NCBI GenBank assembly: GCA_964547015.1
Contig: CAZJKT010000004.1
Span: forward strand, 1 to 60,019
DNA: 60,019 nucleotides
Direction: 5' to 3'
Source: JAFGCN01 sp964547015
Lineage (GTDB): Archaea; Aenigmatarchaeota; Aenigmatarchaeia; QMZS01
Below the pieces are notes generated by a model. The model saw nothing but the letters and a program-made list of their open reading frames with translations. It was not told where the DNA came from and searched no databases. This document shows, piece by piece, positions 33,750 to 41,826 of this stretch. Within the stretch, counting starts at the first letter, position 1; every line of letters begins with the position of its first letter. The position numbers and the translations under genes were made by a program.

Positions 33750-34664
33750 ATGATTCCAAGAAAACTCCAAATCGGCGACACAATCGGCATAATTTCACCT
33801 TCAGCCCCGGTCACAGAGGAAACCCTGGGCCAGTTCAACAAAGGAATCGAGTTTCTTAAAAATGCCGGCTTTAAGACAAAAATCGCCAAAAACGCCCTGA
33901 AAAATACCCTAAAATATTCCGCCACACCTGAGGAGAAGGCATATGGCCTCAATTCAATGTTTGCTGACCCCAAGGTTAAGGCAATAATCTGCAGCCAGGG
34001 AGGAGACAATTCAAACGCAATTCTTCCCCTGATTGATTTCAACCTTATCCGAAAAAACCCGAAAATTTTCCTTGGCATCAGCGACATTACTGTGCTTCTC
34101 AACGCCATAAACAAAGAAACGGGGCTTGTCACTTTTCACGGAAACGACCTAATGTGGGGCTTTGGAAGAGAACCCACAAAATACGATGAAGAGGAATTTA
34201 GGGGCAGACTTATTGAGGGCAAAATCGGGGAAATCCGCCACAACTCTGAATGGAAGTGCATTCGGGGCGGAACAGCTGAGGGAATACTTGTCGGGGGAAA
34301 TTTGAACTGCCTAAACAAGCTGGCGGGAACAAGATACTTTCCTGATTTTGAGGGCAAAATCCTTTTCTTGGAGAGCTTTGACGAGTCAAACCCGCCGGCA
34401 AAGGTGGACGCCGAACTGCAGAGATTAGGACAAATGGGCGTTTTTGAGAAAATCTTGGGGCTTTGGATTGGCCACTACAAACACGAAAGCAAAATTCCTT
34501 ATGAGGAAATCGTCCTGAACGCCGTAAAAGAATATGATTTCCCGATTTTGAAGTGCGACGACTTCGGGCACAACACCCCAAACACCACCGTCCCAATTGG
34601 AGTAAGGGTCAAATTAGATGCCAAGAACAGGAAAGTGGCGATTTTGGAGAAGTGCGTAGAATAA
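33750..34664 (+). CDS. LD-carboxypeptidase / MccF-like peptidase (family S66)
   Basis: 304 residues. S66 signatures: IGIISPSAPV near the N-terminus, FLGISDITVLLNAI with nucleophile Ser111, HGNDLMWGFG, and a C-terminal catalytic His in CDDFGHNTPN. Family members either trim LD-linked muropeptides or, like MccF, hydrolyse toxic acyl-adenylates such as processed microcin C. Archaea lack peptidoglycan with LD crosslinks, so a detoxifying or peptide-scavenging role is more likely; a symbiont or predator-like lifestyle could also make bacterial peptides relevant. Third gene of the PepE-SRPBCC-S66 unit. The 221 bases downstream hold a short protein-like tail (DLNYTVKGNSVQLNMTL ending near 34762) that may be a gene remnant. 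Confidence 0.85.
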   Translation: MIPRKLQIGDTIGIISPSAPVTEETLGQFNKGIEFLKNAGFKTKIAKNALKNTLKYSATPEEKAYGLNSMFADPKVKAIICSQGGDNSNAILPLIDFNLIRKNPKIFLGISDITVLLNAINKETGLVTFHGNDLMWGFGREPTKYDEEEFRGRLIEGKIGEIRHNSEWKCIRGGTAEGILVGGNLNCLNKLAGTRYFPDFEGKILFLESFDESNPPAKVDAELQRLGQMGVFEKILGLWIGHYKHESKIPYEEIVLNAVKEYDFPILKCDDFGHNTPNTTVPIGVRVKLDAKNRKVAILEKCVE

Positions 34665-34885
34665 GGAGATTATTATCGAGGAGGCCCGACAGTAATAATT
34701 TTCGCGGAGATTTAAACTATACCGTTAAGGGAAACTCCGTCCAACTCAATATGACGCTGTGATCCTCGTAACAAGCACCCTGCCCTTGCCTCAAACGGCA
34801 TCATTCACAATAAGGTTTTGGGCTATTTTAAGCCATAATCACCCTAAAAAACTGCCCTTTTTAAATTATTTAGCGAATTGGCTTT

Positions 34886-35062
34886 ATGGCAAAAAAAGTT
34901 ACGGGGGCGGTTTTTGAGAGGCTCTTTGAAAATGTATTTGTGTGCCTCAAATGCAAGAGCAAACAGAGAGCAAACCCTATTAAGGTCAGGCTGAGAAAAA
35001 TACTCTGCAGGAACTGCAAAAGCCGGGCATTTCGCCCCAAGTCAAAGATGGGCAAGAGGTAG
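34886..35062 (+). CDS. rpl40e: Ribosomal protein L40e
   Basis: 58 residues, basic. Contains the zinc-ribbon CLKCKSKQ...LCRNCKSR (two CxxC pairs) and the RPKSKMGKR tail of archaeal L40e, which is the ubiquitin-free counterpart of the eukaryotic ubiquitin-L40 fusion. It binds the large ribosomal subunit near the GTPase centre. The spacing between the CxxC pairs is longer than in many archaeal homologues. A TATA-like TTTTTAAATTATTTA lies about 25 bases before 'tttATGG', so the mRNA is probably leaderless. Too short for routine gene calling but unmistakable. Confidence 0.85.
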   Translation: MAKKVTGAVFERLFENVFVCLKCKSKQRANPIKVRLRKILCRNCKSRAFRPKSKMGKR

Positions 35063-35132
35063 AAACAGCTTTTTTTGCGTTAAATATCCATATTTTTGGC
35101 TCATCCATAAATTCTGCCTATTTTCGGAACAA

Positions 35133-35171
35133 TCGACCAATAGTATCGCCAAAGCCTTATTTGAAAAGATT
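35133..35171 (+). pseudogene. Remnant of a second PepE (S51) gene
   Basis: Reads STNSIAKALFEKI, matching 9 of 11 residues with TNNSIAKALFE of the intact PepE gene 2.4 kb upstream. The DNA is similar but carries synonymous differences, so this is an older duplicate rather than a recent copy. No downstream continuation survives, because the rpl29 promoter and gene follow at once. Confidence 0.5.
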
Positions 35172-35197
35172 ATATACTTTTAATTTACTTAGTAATT

Positions 35198-35389
35198 ATG
35201 GCAATATTAAAATCCAAAGAAATAGCAAAACTGGCAGACGAGGATAAACAAAAGAGGCTTAAAGAGCTGACAATGGAGCTTGCAAAAGAGAAGAGCAATG
35301 TGGCAATCGGCGGGGCAGTAAAAAATCCCGGAAGGATTAAGGAAATGAGAAGGACAATCGCCAGGCTCAAAACATCTATGGCTGTATGA
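35198..35389 (+). CDS. rpl29: Ribosomal protein L29 (uL29)
   Basis: 63 residues, two long helices. LTMELAKEKSNVAIGGAVKN and GRIKEMRRTIARLKT are the uL29 family core. It sits at the peptide exit tunnel of the large subunit. A TATA-like ATTATATACTTTTAA lies about 25-30 bases before 'aattATGG'. In most archaea rpl29 lies inside the S10/spc ribosomal cluster, followed by SUI1, Rpp29 and S17. Here only the rpl29-sui1 pair remains together. Confidence 0.92.
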   Translation: MAILKSKEIAKLADEDKQKRLKELTMELAKEKSNVAIGGAVKNPGRIKEMRRTIARLKTSMAV

Positions 35390-35697
35390 TGGCAGATATA
35401 TGCCCGATTTGCGGCTTACCAAGCGATATATGCACTTGCGGCGTTGTGGGGAAAGAGGAGCAAAGGATAATTATATACACCCAAATCGGCAGATTTAAGA
35501 AGAAAACCACCATAATTTCCGGCCTGGACGCAAAACAGGTTGATTTAAAGGAACTTCAAAAAAAGATGAAACGCGCGCTTGCCTGTGGAGGGACAGTCAA
35601 AAAAGAGGAAATATGGCTTCAGGGCGAGCACAAAGAAAAAGTAAAGGGACTGCTTATTGAGGAAGGGTTTAGGAAAGACCAGATTGATGTGAAATAG
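35386..35697 (+). CDS. Translation initiation factor SUI1/eIF1
   Basis: 103 residues. An N-terminal zinc-like cluster CPICGLPSDICTC is followed by the SUI1 fold: KTTIISGLDAKQVDLKELQK, LACGGTVKKEEIWLQGEHKE (with the conserved ACGG) and a C-terminal helix/strand. It helps select the start codon on the small subunit. Its start overlaps the rpl29 stop (ATGATGG), indicating translational coupling. The second ATG at 35389 is an equally possible start. Confidence 0.92.
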   Translation: MMADICPICGLPSDICTCGVVGKEEQRIIIYTQIGRFKKKTTIISGLDAKQVDLKELQKKMKRALACGGTVKKEEIWLQGEHKEKVKGLLIEEGFRKDQIDVK

Positions 35698-35823
35698 GCG
35701 CTTAAGAGCTGCTAACTTTAAAACAAGAGAGTTTTTATGTTCTCTCCTATAAAAATCAATTTAGGGCCCATTTTGAAGCGCCACAATATCCCTAAAATAC
35801 CTTAATATTAGCCCTCTTATTTT

Positions 35824-36552
35824 ATGGGCGAAATCTGCTTTAAAGCTGAAAGCATATCCACAGGATACAGCCCAAACTTAATATCAAATATCTCTTTCGA
35901 ATTGCATAACGGAGATATTATGGGACTTATAGGCCGATCAGGTTCCGGAAAGACTACGATACTCGACACACTTACAGGCCTCAAAAAGCCAAATACAGGG
36001 ACAATCTCAATCAGGTCAAAAGACAGTATATTGGCCCCCGGTAAAGCAATCGGCTATTCTCCGCAAGAAAATGCCCTTTTTCCCTACCTCACCCTTGAAG
36101 AAAACCTCCTGACATTCGGCAAACTAAACGGTATAGATGAAAAAGAGGTAAAAGAGAGGGCTTTGGGCCTCTTAAAGCAGCTCGATCTTACGGAGCATAA
36201 AAAGAAAGTTATCGCAAATTTTTCAGGCGGGATGAAAAAAAGGGCAGACCTTGCAGTTACGCTTATTCACGATCCCGAAATCATAATCCTGGATGAGCCT
36301 TTTGTAGGGCTGGACATCTCCATAAGGAAATTCATATGGAACCTGCTGGCAGGCCTGTCAAGGCGGGGAAAAATTATTATAATTTCAAGCCACATACTCA
36401 GCGACATACAAATTTACTGCAATAAGTTCGGCTTGGTATATCGGGGGTGCTACTATGGCACAGAAGCCCTTCTTGAAACTCTCAAAAAAAGCAATGAAAA
36501 AAGCCTGGAATATTATCTCGAATTTCTCTTTGAAAAAGAGATAATGGACTGA
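35824..36552 (+). CDS. ABC transporter ATP-binding protein
   Basis: 242 residues. Walker A GRSGSGKTT (about 37-45), Q-loop YSPQENALF, signature NFSGGMKKRADLA, Walker B EIIILDEPFVGLD and the switch His in ISSHILSD. This resembles the ATPases of ABC-2 type exporters. It is coupled to the permease gene 4 bases downstream. The start 'attttATGG' follows an AT-rich element. The cargo is unknown. Confidence 0.93.
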   Translation: MGEICFKAESISTGYSPNLISNISFELHNGDIMGLIGRSGSGKTTILDTLTGLKKPNTGTISIRSKDSILAPGKAIGYSPQENALFPYLTLEENLLTFGKLNGIDEKEVKERALGLLKQLDLTEHKKKVIANFSGGMKKRADLAVTLIHDPEIIILDEPFVGLDISIRKFIWNLLAGLSRRGKIIIISSHILSDIQIYCNKFGLVYRGCYYGTEALLETLKKSNEKSLEYYLEFLFEKEIMD

Positions 36553-36556
36553 TAAA

Positions 36557-38302
36557 ATGATAAATCCCATTCCTCTGACCTCGGCCTGCCTAAAGGGATT
36601 CTTAAGAAACAAGAAGCAAATACTTCTGCTTATTGTCTTTCCCCTTCTGCTTATTTCTTCCCTTTTCTTCTCATTTAGCCCTGAAGGCCTGCAAAAGACA
36701 CCGGTGGGCCTTGTACAAAATTCAGATAGCTTCAACTTTACTGACTATGAGGCCGATTATTTTCCATATCTTGAGGTGACAGAGTATGCCGGCTTGGATG
36801 AGTGCCTGGAGGATCTTAAAGAGTATAAGCTATACCTTTGCATTGAAACCAATTATGCCCATACGCATATAATTAACCTGTATTTTGACAATACGCGTGA
36901 GCCTATCATCTGGCAAATAATCCAAAAGATTAAGGGGAGTGTAAACCTTATTCAAAATGAAAAATCTGCAGAATTGGCGGGGCAAATCATAGGTGATATA
37001 GGCTCAAAGTCAGATCACTTAGAAGCTTACCAGTCAAGCATAAGAGAAGCTCAGAGGGATATAGACAGCTATATATTCGCTTTAGATAGGTATATTTCCA
37101 GCCTCAGGTCTGCAAGAAAAGAGCTTTCAGACACTAAAGCCTCAATGGACATAATGGTTTCTGAGATAAAATCTGCTAAAAAAACCTTCCAAAATGAAGA
37201 GTCTGCCCTTTACAGTTCAGTTATCTCCCGCCTTGACAACACTCAAAAAAGCATCTCTGCTATTGAGAACGCCTCTCCTGAAAATTTGGCTGTACTCAGC
37301 ATGGTATCTTCTGAAATTTCAGCAACAAAGCAGGCCATGGTTGAGCATCAAAGCCTTTCTAATAATTACCTAAACACTTTTGACTCAAAAATTGGCGAAT
37401 ATGAAAAAGCGAGCAGGGAATGGGATATTATTCTCAGTGAACTTGACCGCGAAATATCTAATCTGGAAAATACCCGAAGATCCCTTATTTTGCATAAAGA
37501 GACACTCAGAAGAGCAGAATCCGACCTTGAGCTTGTCAGAAAAGACCTAAACCTTATAAAGTCAATAGACCCCGAGAATCTGGTGAACCCTATCAACCTG
37601 TTAAATTATCCTACATATATCCCCGAAAGTTCTGGAATTCTGGATGAAAAAAAAGAGATGGACAAAGAGGATAAGATAAAGGCGGCAATACAGGGCCTAA
37701 ACTTCATAAGCTTACAGACACTCTTCCCGACAATACTCATCCTTATCACCTTGTTTCTGTCCCTTCTCGTTTCAAGCTTTATCTGCCTTAATGAAATAAA
37801 TTCTCCTGCAAATAAGAGGATTAAGCTCATAAAAAACATTTTTATCTCGGAGGTTTTATCAATCTACATCTCTTCACTTCTGATAATATCTGTGCCGGTA
37901 ACATGCGTAATACTTGCAGGCCAATACCTTTTTCAGCTATCAATTTTCCCAAATTTAGGGGCTATTATTCCCCTGCTCTTACTGCTCTCAAGCATATTTA
38001 TACTGATGGGGTTGGCTTTGGCGCTGACTATAAAAAAAGAATCCTGGACATTGATGCTAAATACTTTTCTGCTTATATTCTTCATAATATTTTCCGGGTT
38101 TATCCTGCCTGTAGAGAGGATGAATGAGGCTTCCGCTTTATTGGCATCCAACTCTCCGGGAAAAATTGCCCTCAATGCATTTAATAAAGCTGTGTTTTAC
38201 TCTCAGCCCGCAGGAACGCTTGTTAACGATTTTCTTACTTTGTCCTTTTGGCTGTTTTTGATGCTTATTTTGGTTATTGCAGCAAAGAGATATAGAGCTT
38301 GA
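36557..38302 (+). CDS. ABC-2 type permease with a large extracellular coiled-coil domain
   Basis: 581 residues: one N-terminal membrane helix (ILLLIVFPLLLISSLFF), then about 340 external residues, then five C-terminal helices. The external part contains long helical heptad-like stretches (about 150-350) predicted to form coiled coils, as in YhgE/Pip-like ABC-2 proteins. Together with the ATPase immediately upstream it forms an exporter. The coiled-coil stalk suggests interaction with a surface or secreted partner. The substrate is unknown; no antibiotic or toxin gene is adjacent. Confidence 0.85.
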   Translation: MINPIPLTSACLKGFLRNKKQILLLIVFPLLLISSLFFSFSPEGLQKTPVGLVQNSDSFNFTDYEADYFPYLEVTEYAGLDECLEDLKEYKLYLCIETNYAHTHIINLYFDNTREPIIWQIIQKIKGSVNLIQNEKSAELAGQIIGDIGSKSDHLEAYQSSIREAQRDIDSYIFALDRYISSLRSARKELSDTKASMDIMVSEIKSAKKTFQNEESALYSSVISRLDNTQKSISAIENASPENLAVLSMVSSEISATKQAMVEHQSLSNNYLNTFDSKIGEYEKASREWDIILSELDREISNLENTRRSLILHKETLRRAESDLELVRKDLNLIKSIDPENLVNPINLLNYPTYIPESSGILDEKKEMDKEDKIKAAIQGLNFISLQTLFPTILILITLFLSLLVSSFICLNEINSPANKRIKLIKNIFISEVLSIYISSLLIISVPVTCVILAGQYLFQLSIFPNLGAIIPLLLLLSSIFILMGLALALTIKKESWTLMLNTFLLIFFIIFSGFILPVERMNEASALLASNSPGKIALNAFNKAVFYSQPAGTLVNDFLTLSFWLFLMLILVIAAKRYRA

Positions 38303-38340
38303 AGCCGGAAGGCTTTAAAGATATACTATACCTAATTTAA

Positions 38341-39741
38341 ATGGTTTTTATGGAAAGAACCCTCACAAGGCAGGAAATAATAAAATATTACTCAGACCCG
38401 AAACTGCAGAGAATCCTTTGGGAGTTTGGCAAAAACCGGGAGGTGGCAACAAGGCGCCTTGACGGAAGCTACATGGCCCGCCCCTCCTCTCTAATGTACC
38501 CTATGGATGTCACAGGCCAGGTGATGAGGGGAGCGGCAAGCTTTCACGGCTCGGTTGAGAGGTGGTCTGACCCGCTCCAAATCAGCGACAAAAACCAAAA
38601 CGAGCTTAGGATCGGTTTTGATTGGGTAATTGATATTGATTCCGCATTGGGGCTTGAGGAGGCAAAAATCGCCGCCTGCCTGATAAGGGATTTTCTTGAA
38701 AGATATGGTTTAGGGTATTTTGTGAAATTTTCAGGAAGGCGGGGCTTTCATTTCTGTATATTCTGGGAAAATTTCCCGGAGGTAATTGATTATAAGGAAA
38801 CCCGAATATTGTATCCTGAGCTCCCAAAGCTCCTTGCAACTTTCCTTCGGGAAAAAATTAAGGAAGGGCTCTGGAACCGGCTTGTTGAATATAAAGGGTC
38901 TATAAAAGCTCTTGCGGGGGAAGAAGCCCTCACTGAGCTTGATCCTTTTAAGTTTGTTGAGGTGGAAAAGGATTGGAGCAACAGGCATCTTTTCCGAATG
39001 CCCTATTCCCTTCATGAAAAGACCGGTCTTGCGGCAATCCCTGTTGCCCCCAAAAGCCTTGAGAAATTTTTCCCTGAAATGGCAAAAATCGGGAACTTTG
39101 GGTTTGAAGAAATTGAAATAAAAGAGGGCAATGCAGAGAGGCTTATAGGCGATGCTTATTTTTGGAGGTCAAAAAAGCTTGAGGCGGAAAAGCCAAAAGA
39201 GGCGCCAAAAACCCGGGAAGCTGTGATGTTCAAAGACAAAATAATGAGGGATAATTTTCCGCCTTGCATCGAAAAAATCCTTTCAGGGATAAAGGACGGG
39301 AGGAAAAGAAGCGCATTTACCCTGATTACTTTTTTGAGGGGGTGCAACTGGACATGGGCTGAGGTTGAGGAGGAAGCCTTGAAGTGGGCAAAAGAGAATG
39401 GGGTAAGGGAAGGGTTTATAAAAGCCCAGCTTATGTGGCACAAAAAGCAGCCGCAATCTATTCTGCCCCCTAATTGCGAGAATGGTATGTTCTATAAGGA
39501 TATCGCTGTCTGTAACCCTCTGCCTCTGTGCCAAAAAATCAAAAATCCGATAAATTTTGCTGTAATTAAGGCAGGCCGAGGGGAGGAAAAAGGAAAGGGA
39601 AAAAGAAAGAGAAGGGCGCCCAAAACGTTGGGGAAGGCCTTGCCTAAAGTTGCCAGAAAGAGAAGAGCTGGCGCAGTCAAAAGCAAAAAGGCCGCAAAGG
39701 GGCAGGGTGTTGGCATTAAAGGCGTGGAAGAACAAGCTTAA
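38341..39741 (+). CDS. priS: DNA primase: small subunit PriS fused to the PriL Fe-S domain
   Basis: 466 residues. The N-terminal PriS catalytic core includes DWVIDIDSA with metal ligands Asp98 and Asp100 and the nucleotide-binding SGRRGFHF (131-138). After about residue 300 comes a region like the C-terminal Fe-S domain of PriL: NFPPCIEKIL (Cys309), FLRGCNWTWAEVEEEALKWA, and CENGMFYKDIAVC...C (Cys379, 391, 397), four cysteines suited to a 4Fe-4S cluster. The last 55 residues are a basic, disordered Lys/Arg tail. Single-chain primases of this kind are known from Nanoarchaeum and other DPANN archaea. The downstream ATG at 38350 fits the TATA spacing slightly better. Confidence 0.9.
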   Translation: MVFMERTLTRQEIIKYYSDPKLQRILWEFGKNREVATRRLDGSYMARPSSLMYPMDVTGQVMRGAASFHGSVERWSDPLQISDKNQNELRIGFDWVIDIDSALGLEEAKIAACLIRDFLERYGLGYFVKFSGRRGFHFCIFWENFPEVIDYKETRILYPELPKLLATFLREKIKEGLWNRLVEYKGSIKALAGEEALTELDPFKFVEVEKDWSNRHLFRMPYSLHEKTGLAAIPVAPKSLEKFFPEMAKIGNFGFEEIEIKEGNAERLIGDAYFWRSKKLEAEKPKEAPKTREAVMFKDKIMRDNFPPCIEKILSGIKDGRKRSAFTLITFLRGCNWTWAEVEEEALKWAKENGVREGFIKAQLMWHKKQPQSILPPNCENGMFYKDIAVCNPLPLCQKIKNPINFAVIKAGRGEEKGKGKRKRRAPKTLGKALPKVARKRRAGAVKSKKAAKGQGVGIKGVEEQA

Positions 39742-39745
39742 GAAT

Positions 39746-40201
39746 TTAGATAGGGTCTGTGAATTTTATTCCGGGATTTTCCTCTTCAAGCTTTTCTCTG
39801 ATCTGGCGAAGGTAGATTTTTGACAGGTTCTCGCCGATTTGGTAGGCTATTATCTCAACACAAGCCCCTGCGTCCGGAGGGCCTTGTTCAAGACGGTTTT
39901 TTTGCGGGCAGGGCCGATTTATTTTTATGTAAAAGCAAAGTCTTTTATTATTTTTTTCAGAGGTATAATCGGTAAGGCAGGGGTCAGTATCTTTGTAGCA
40001 GCTCATCTCAATATCTCGATTTTTGTACTTTTCGTCGTCTCTAAACACCCTCTTAACATAGTTTATGCATTCATCATCACTAGGCTCCCCTTTAAGGTAT
40101 AGCCTCATTGCAATCGGAGGATGCTCTTCCACGCGATGCCCCCTTTCTTCATCATTGTGCAAATAAACCTCCGCTTCCAGAACAGATATATTGCCCCCCA
40201 C
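39746..40201 (-). CDS. Unrecognised protein, 151 residues
   Basis: No family recognised. Soluble, with six cysteines (MSCYKDTDPC, RLCFYIKINRPC, GAC) and a charged helical C-terminus (LSKIYLRQIREKLEEE). The GTG start at 40201 is chosen because it sits in the same 'tttattGTG' context as leaderless ATG genes here, with a TATA-like CTATATTC about 24-30 bases upstream. The next in-frame Met is about 30 residues in. It converges on the primase gene with a 4-base gap. Orphan. Confidence 0.5.
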   Translation of the reverse strand: MGGNISVLEAEVYLHNDEERGHRVEEHPPIAMRLYLKGEPSDDECINYVKRVFRDDEKYKNRDIEMSCYKDTDPCLTDYTSEKNNKRLCFYIKINRPCPQKNRLEQGPPDAGACVEIIAYQIGENLSKIYLRQIREKLEEENPGIKFTDPI

Positions 40202-40296
40202 AATAAAGCTTCACAAAAGAGAATATAGCCAAGAGAATCTATCCAAAATTATTAAAAATATCTAGATATCAGAGCGGATGTTGGCAATCGGGCCTT

Positions 40297-40953
40297 TTAA
40301 AAATCCCTTACCGATTTTCTGATAAGAAACCAGAAATTCCTAAATCCGTGCATTACAGTCACGCCTTTTCGGTAAACCGGAGACTCAATCGGAATCGAAG
40401 TATAGCGAAGCTTGTTTTTTGAGACTTCATAGGCAATTTCTGCCTCAATCTCGTATTTTTGCGCGGTAATATTGAGCGATTCGGCGGCTTTTCGCGTGAA
40501 GGCTTTGTAGCCGCACTCTGTATCCATAAGCTTAAACCTTGTCCTGCAAATCAGGTTTGTCAATGTATTCAGGCCGAAATTTCCGAATTTCTTTATAAAC
40601 GGGTATTTTGAGAGATTTCGGGAGCCAAGCACAAAATCGTACCCTTCATTGATTTTTTCGGCAAATCGGGGGATATCCTCAGGCTTGTGCTGGAGGTCGG
40701 CATCAAGCGTTACAATAATATCTGCCTTTCTTTTGGCAGCCTCCCTTATACCTCTTGCCTTTGTATAGCCAAGCCCCTTATTTTCCTTGTTTTGCGCAAG
40801 AATTGCCCCCGCTTTTTTGGCGATTTGGGCGGTTTTGTCTTTTGAGCCGTCATCAACAACAATAACCTCCTTTGCATGCTTTTTTGCCCTCAATACAACC
40901 TCTTTTATCGTCTTTTCCTCATTATATGCGGGGATTACTGCAATGACCTTCAT
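40297..40953 (-). CDS. Family 2 glycosyltransferase, dolichyl-phosphate sugar synthase-like
   Basis: 218 residues, GT-A fold. VIPAYNEEKTI, VVDDGSKDKT, TLDADLQHKPEDI (the DxD-type metal site) and GSRNLSKYP match the DPM1/dolichyl-phosphate hexose synthase group, which transfers a sugar from UDP or GDP to a polyprenyl phosphate for glycan assembly at the membrane. There is no C-terminal membrane domain, as in the soluble DPM1 type. The donor sugar cannot be told. It diverges from secE, with a 23-base gap. Confidence 0.85.
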   Translation of the reverse strand: MKVIAVIPAYNEEKTIKEVVLRAKKHAKEVIVVDDGSKDKTAQIAKKAGAILAQNKENKGLGYTKARGIREAAKRKADIIVTLDADLQHKPEDIPRFAEKINEGYDFVLGSRNLSKYPFIKKFGNFGLNTLTNLICRTRFKLMDTECGYKAFTRKAAESLNITAQKYEIEAEIAYEVSKNKLRYTSIPIESPVYRKGVTVMHGFRNFWFLIRKSVRDF

Positions 40954-40976
40954 TATTTAAATCTCGGTAATATTTT

Positions 40977-41171
40977 ATGATAAACGCATCCATTATGAAA
41001 CTGAAATCCTTTGCAAAGCAGTGCAAAAGGATTCTTACAATTGCCACAAAGCCGGGCAAAAAGGATTATATTGCCCTTGCAAAAGTTATCGCGGCGGGAG
41101 TTGCGATTCTCGGCATTTTCGGGTTTTTGATGCACATGCTCTTTAGCCTGCTTATATTTCCGTTGGCTTAG
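40977..41171 (+). CDS. secE: Preprotein translocase subunit SecE/Sec61-gamma
   Basis: 64 residues: a short amphipathic helix with KQCKRILTIATKPGKKDYIA, then one membrane helix (VIAAGVAILGIFGFLMHML). This is the archaeal/eukaryotic Sec61-gamma pattern. It clamps SecY in the translocon. Two Met starts are possible (40977 and 40995), both with AT-rich TATA-like sequence at suitable distance. The 3' end overlaps the convergent fibrillarin gene by 20 bases. It is not in the usual secE-nusG-ribosomal cluster. Confidence 0.88.
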   Translation: MINASIMKLKSFAKQCKRILTIATKPGKKDYIALAKVIAAGVAILGIFGFLMHMLFSLLIFPLA

Positions 41172-41796
41172 GCGCAGTATTTTTTTCTACAAATCTTCCG
41201 ACAATAAACAAGTGGTCCCGCTCATAAGGCTCAAGCTCAACCGTTTCCAAAACTTCAAAATCCTCCCCCAGCTCCAAAACTGCCTCTTTATAGATTTCTT
41301 TCACATCCCTGATAGAGTCAATTGCCTTTGCCTTAAGGGCGATTGCAACAATGCCACCTTTTTTGAGAAAAGCAAGCGAATTTCTCTTAAGGATTGAAAT
41401 CTGGTCGCTTTGGGCAATATCCTCGTAAATCAGGTCAACTTTTCCTATCCAGCCGTAATTTTCGGGAAATCGGGCATCAGCAACCAAAGGAACAATATTT
41501 TTCTTTTTTTTGGCTTTTTCAAGGAGCTTTGGGATTACGGACCCGGATACTTCTACCCCAAATATCTGCCCCTTATCGCCCACTATATTTGAGAAGTGAG
41601 CGATTGTTGTGCCGTGAGCCGCCCCAAGGTAGAGTATTTTCTGGCCCGGCTTTATTGGAAAATTTTTAAGCCCCTTTAGGATTGCCGCCGCAGGTTTTGA
41701 AGAATAGATGTTCCAAAGCTCTTTTTTATTGCTTTTTGGGCACTTTGTAAACAGCTTCTCGCCCTGCCGCCACACACCTTCAACTTCGGCCACCAT
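41152..41796 (-). CDS. flpA: Fibrillarin-like rRNA/tRNA 2'-O-methyltransferase
   Basis: 214 residues. SAM-binding motif LYLGAAHGTTIAHFSNIVGD, then GQIFGVEVS, DLIYEDIAQSDQ and IALKAKAID are diagnostic of archaeal fibrillarin. It is the catalytic subunit of C/D-box sRNPs with Nop5 and L7Ae. Nop5 normally neighbours flpA, but no nop5 is seen in the window. No C/D box guide RNA was confidently identified here either. Confidence 0.95.
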   Translation of the reverse strand: MVAEVEGVWRQGEKLFTKCPKSNKKELWNIYSSKPAAAILKGLKNFPIKPGQKILYLGAAHGTTIAHFSNIVGDKGQIFGVEVSGSVIPKLLEKAKKKKNIVPLVADARFPENYGWIGKVDLIYEDIAQSDQISILKRNSLAFLKKGGIVAIALKAKAIDSIRDVKEIYKEAVLELGEDFEVLETVELEPYERDHLFIVGRFVEKNTAPKPTEI

Positions 41797-41826
41797 AATT
41801 TCAATTAAAAATAGTGCCTTAGCCTA

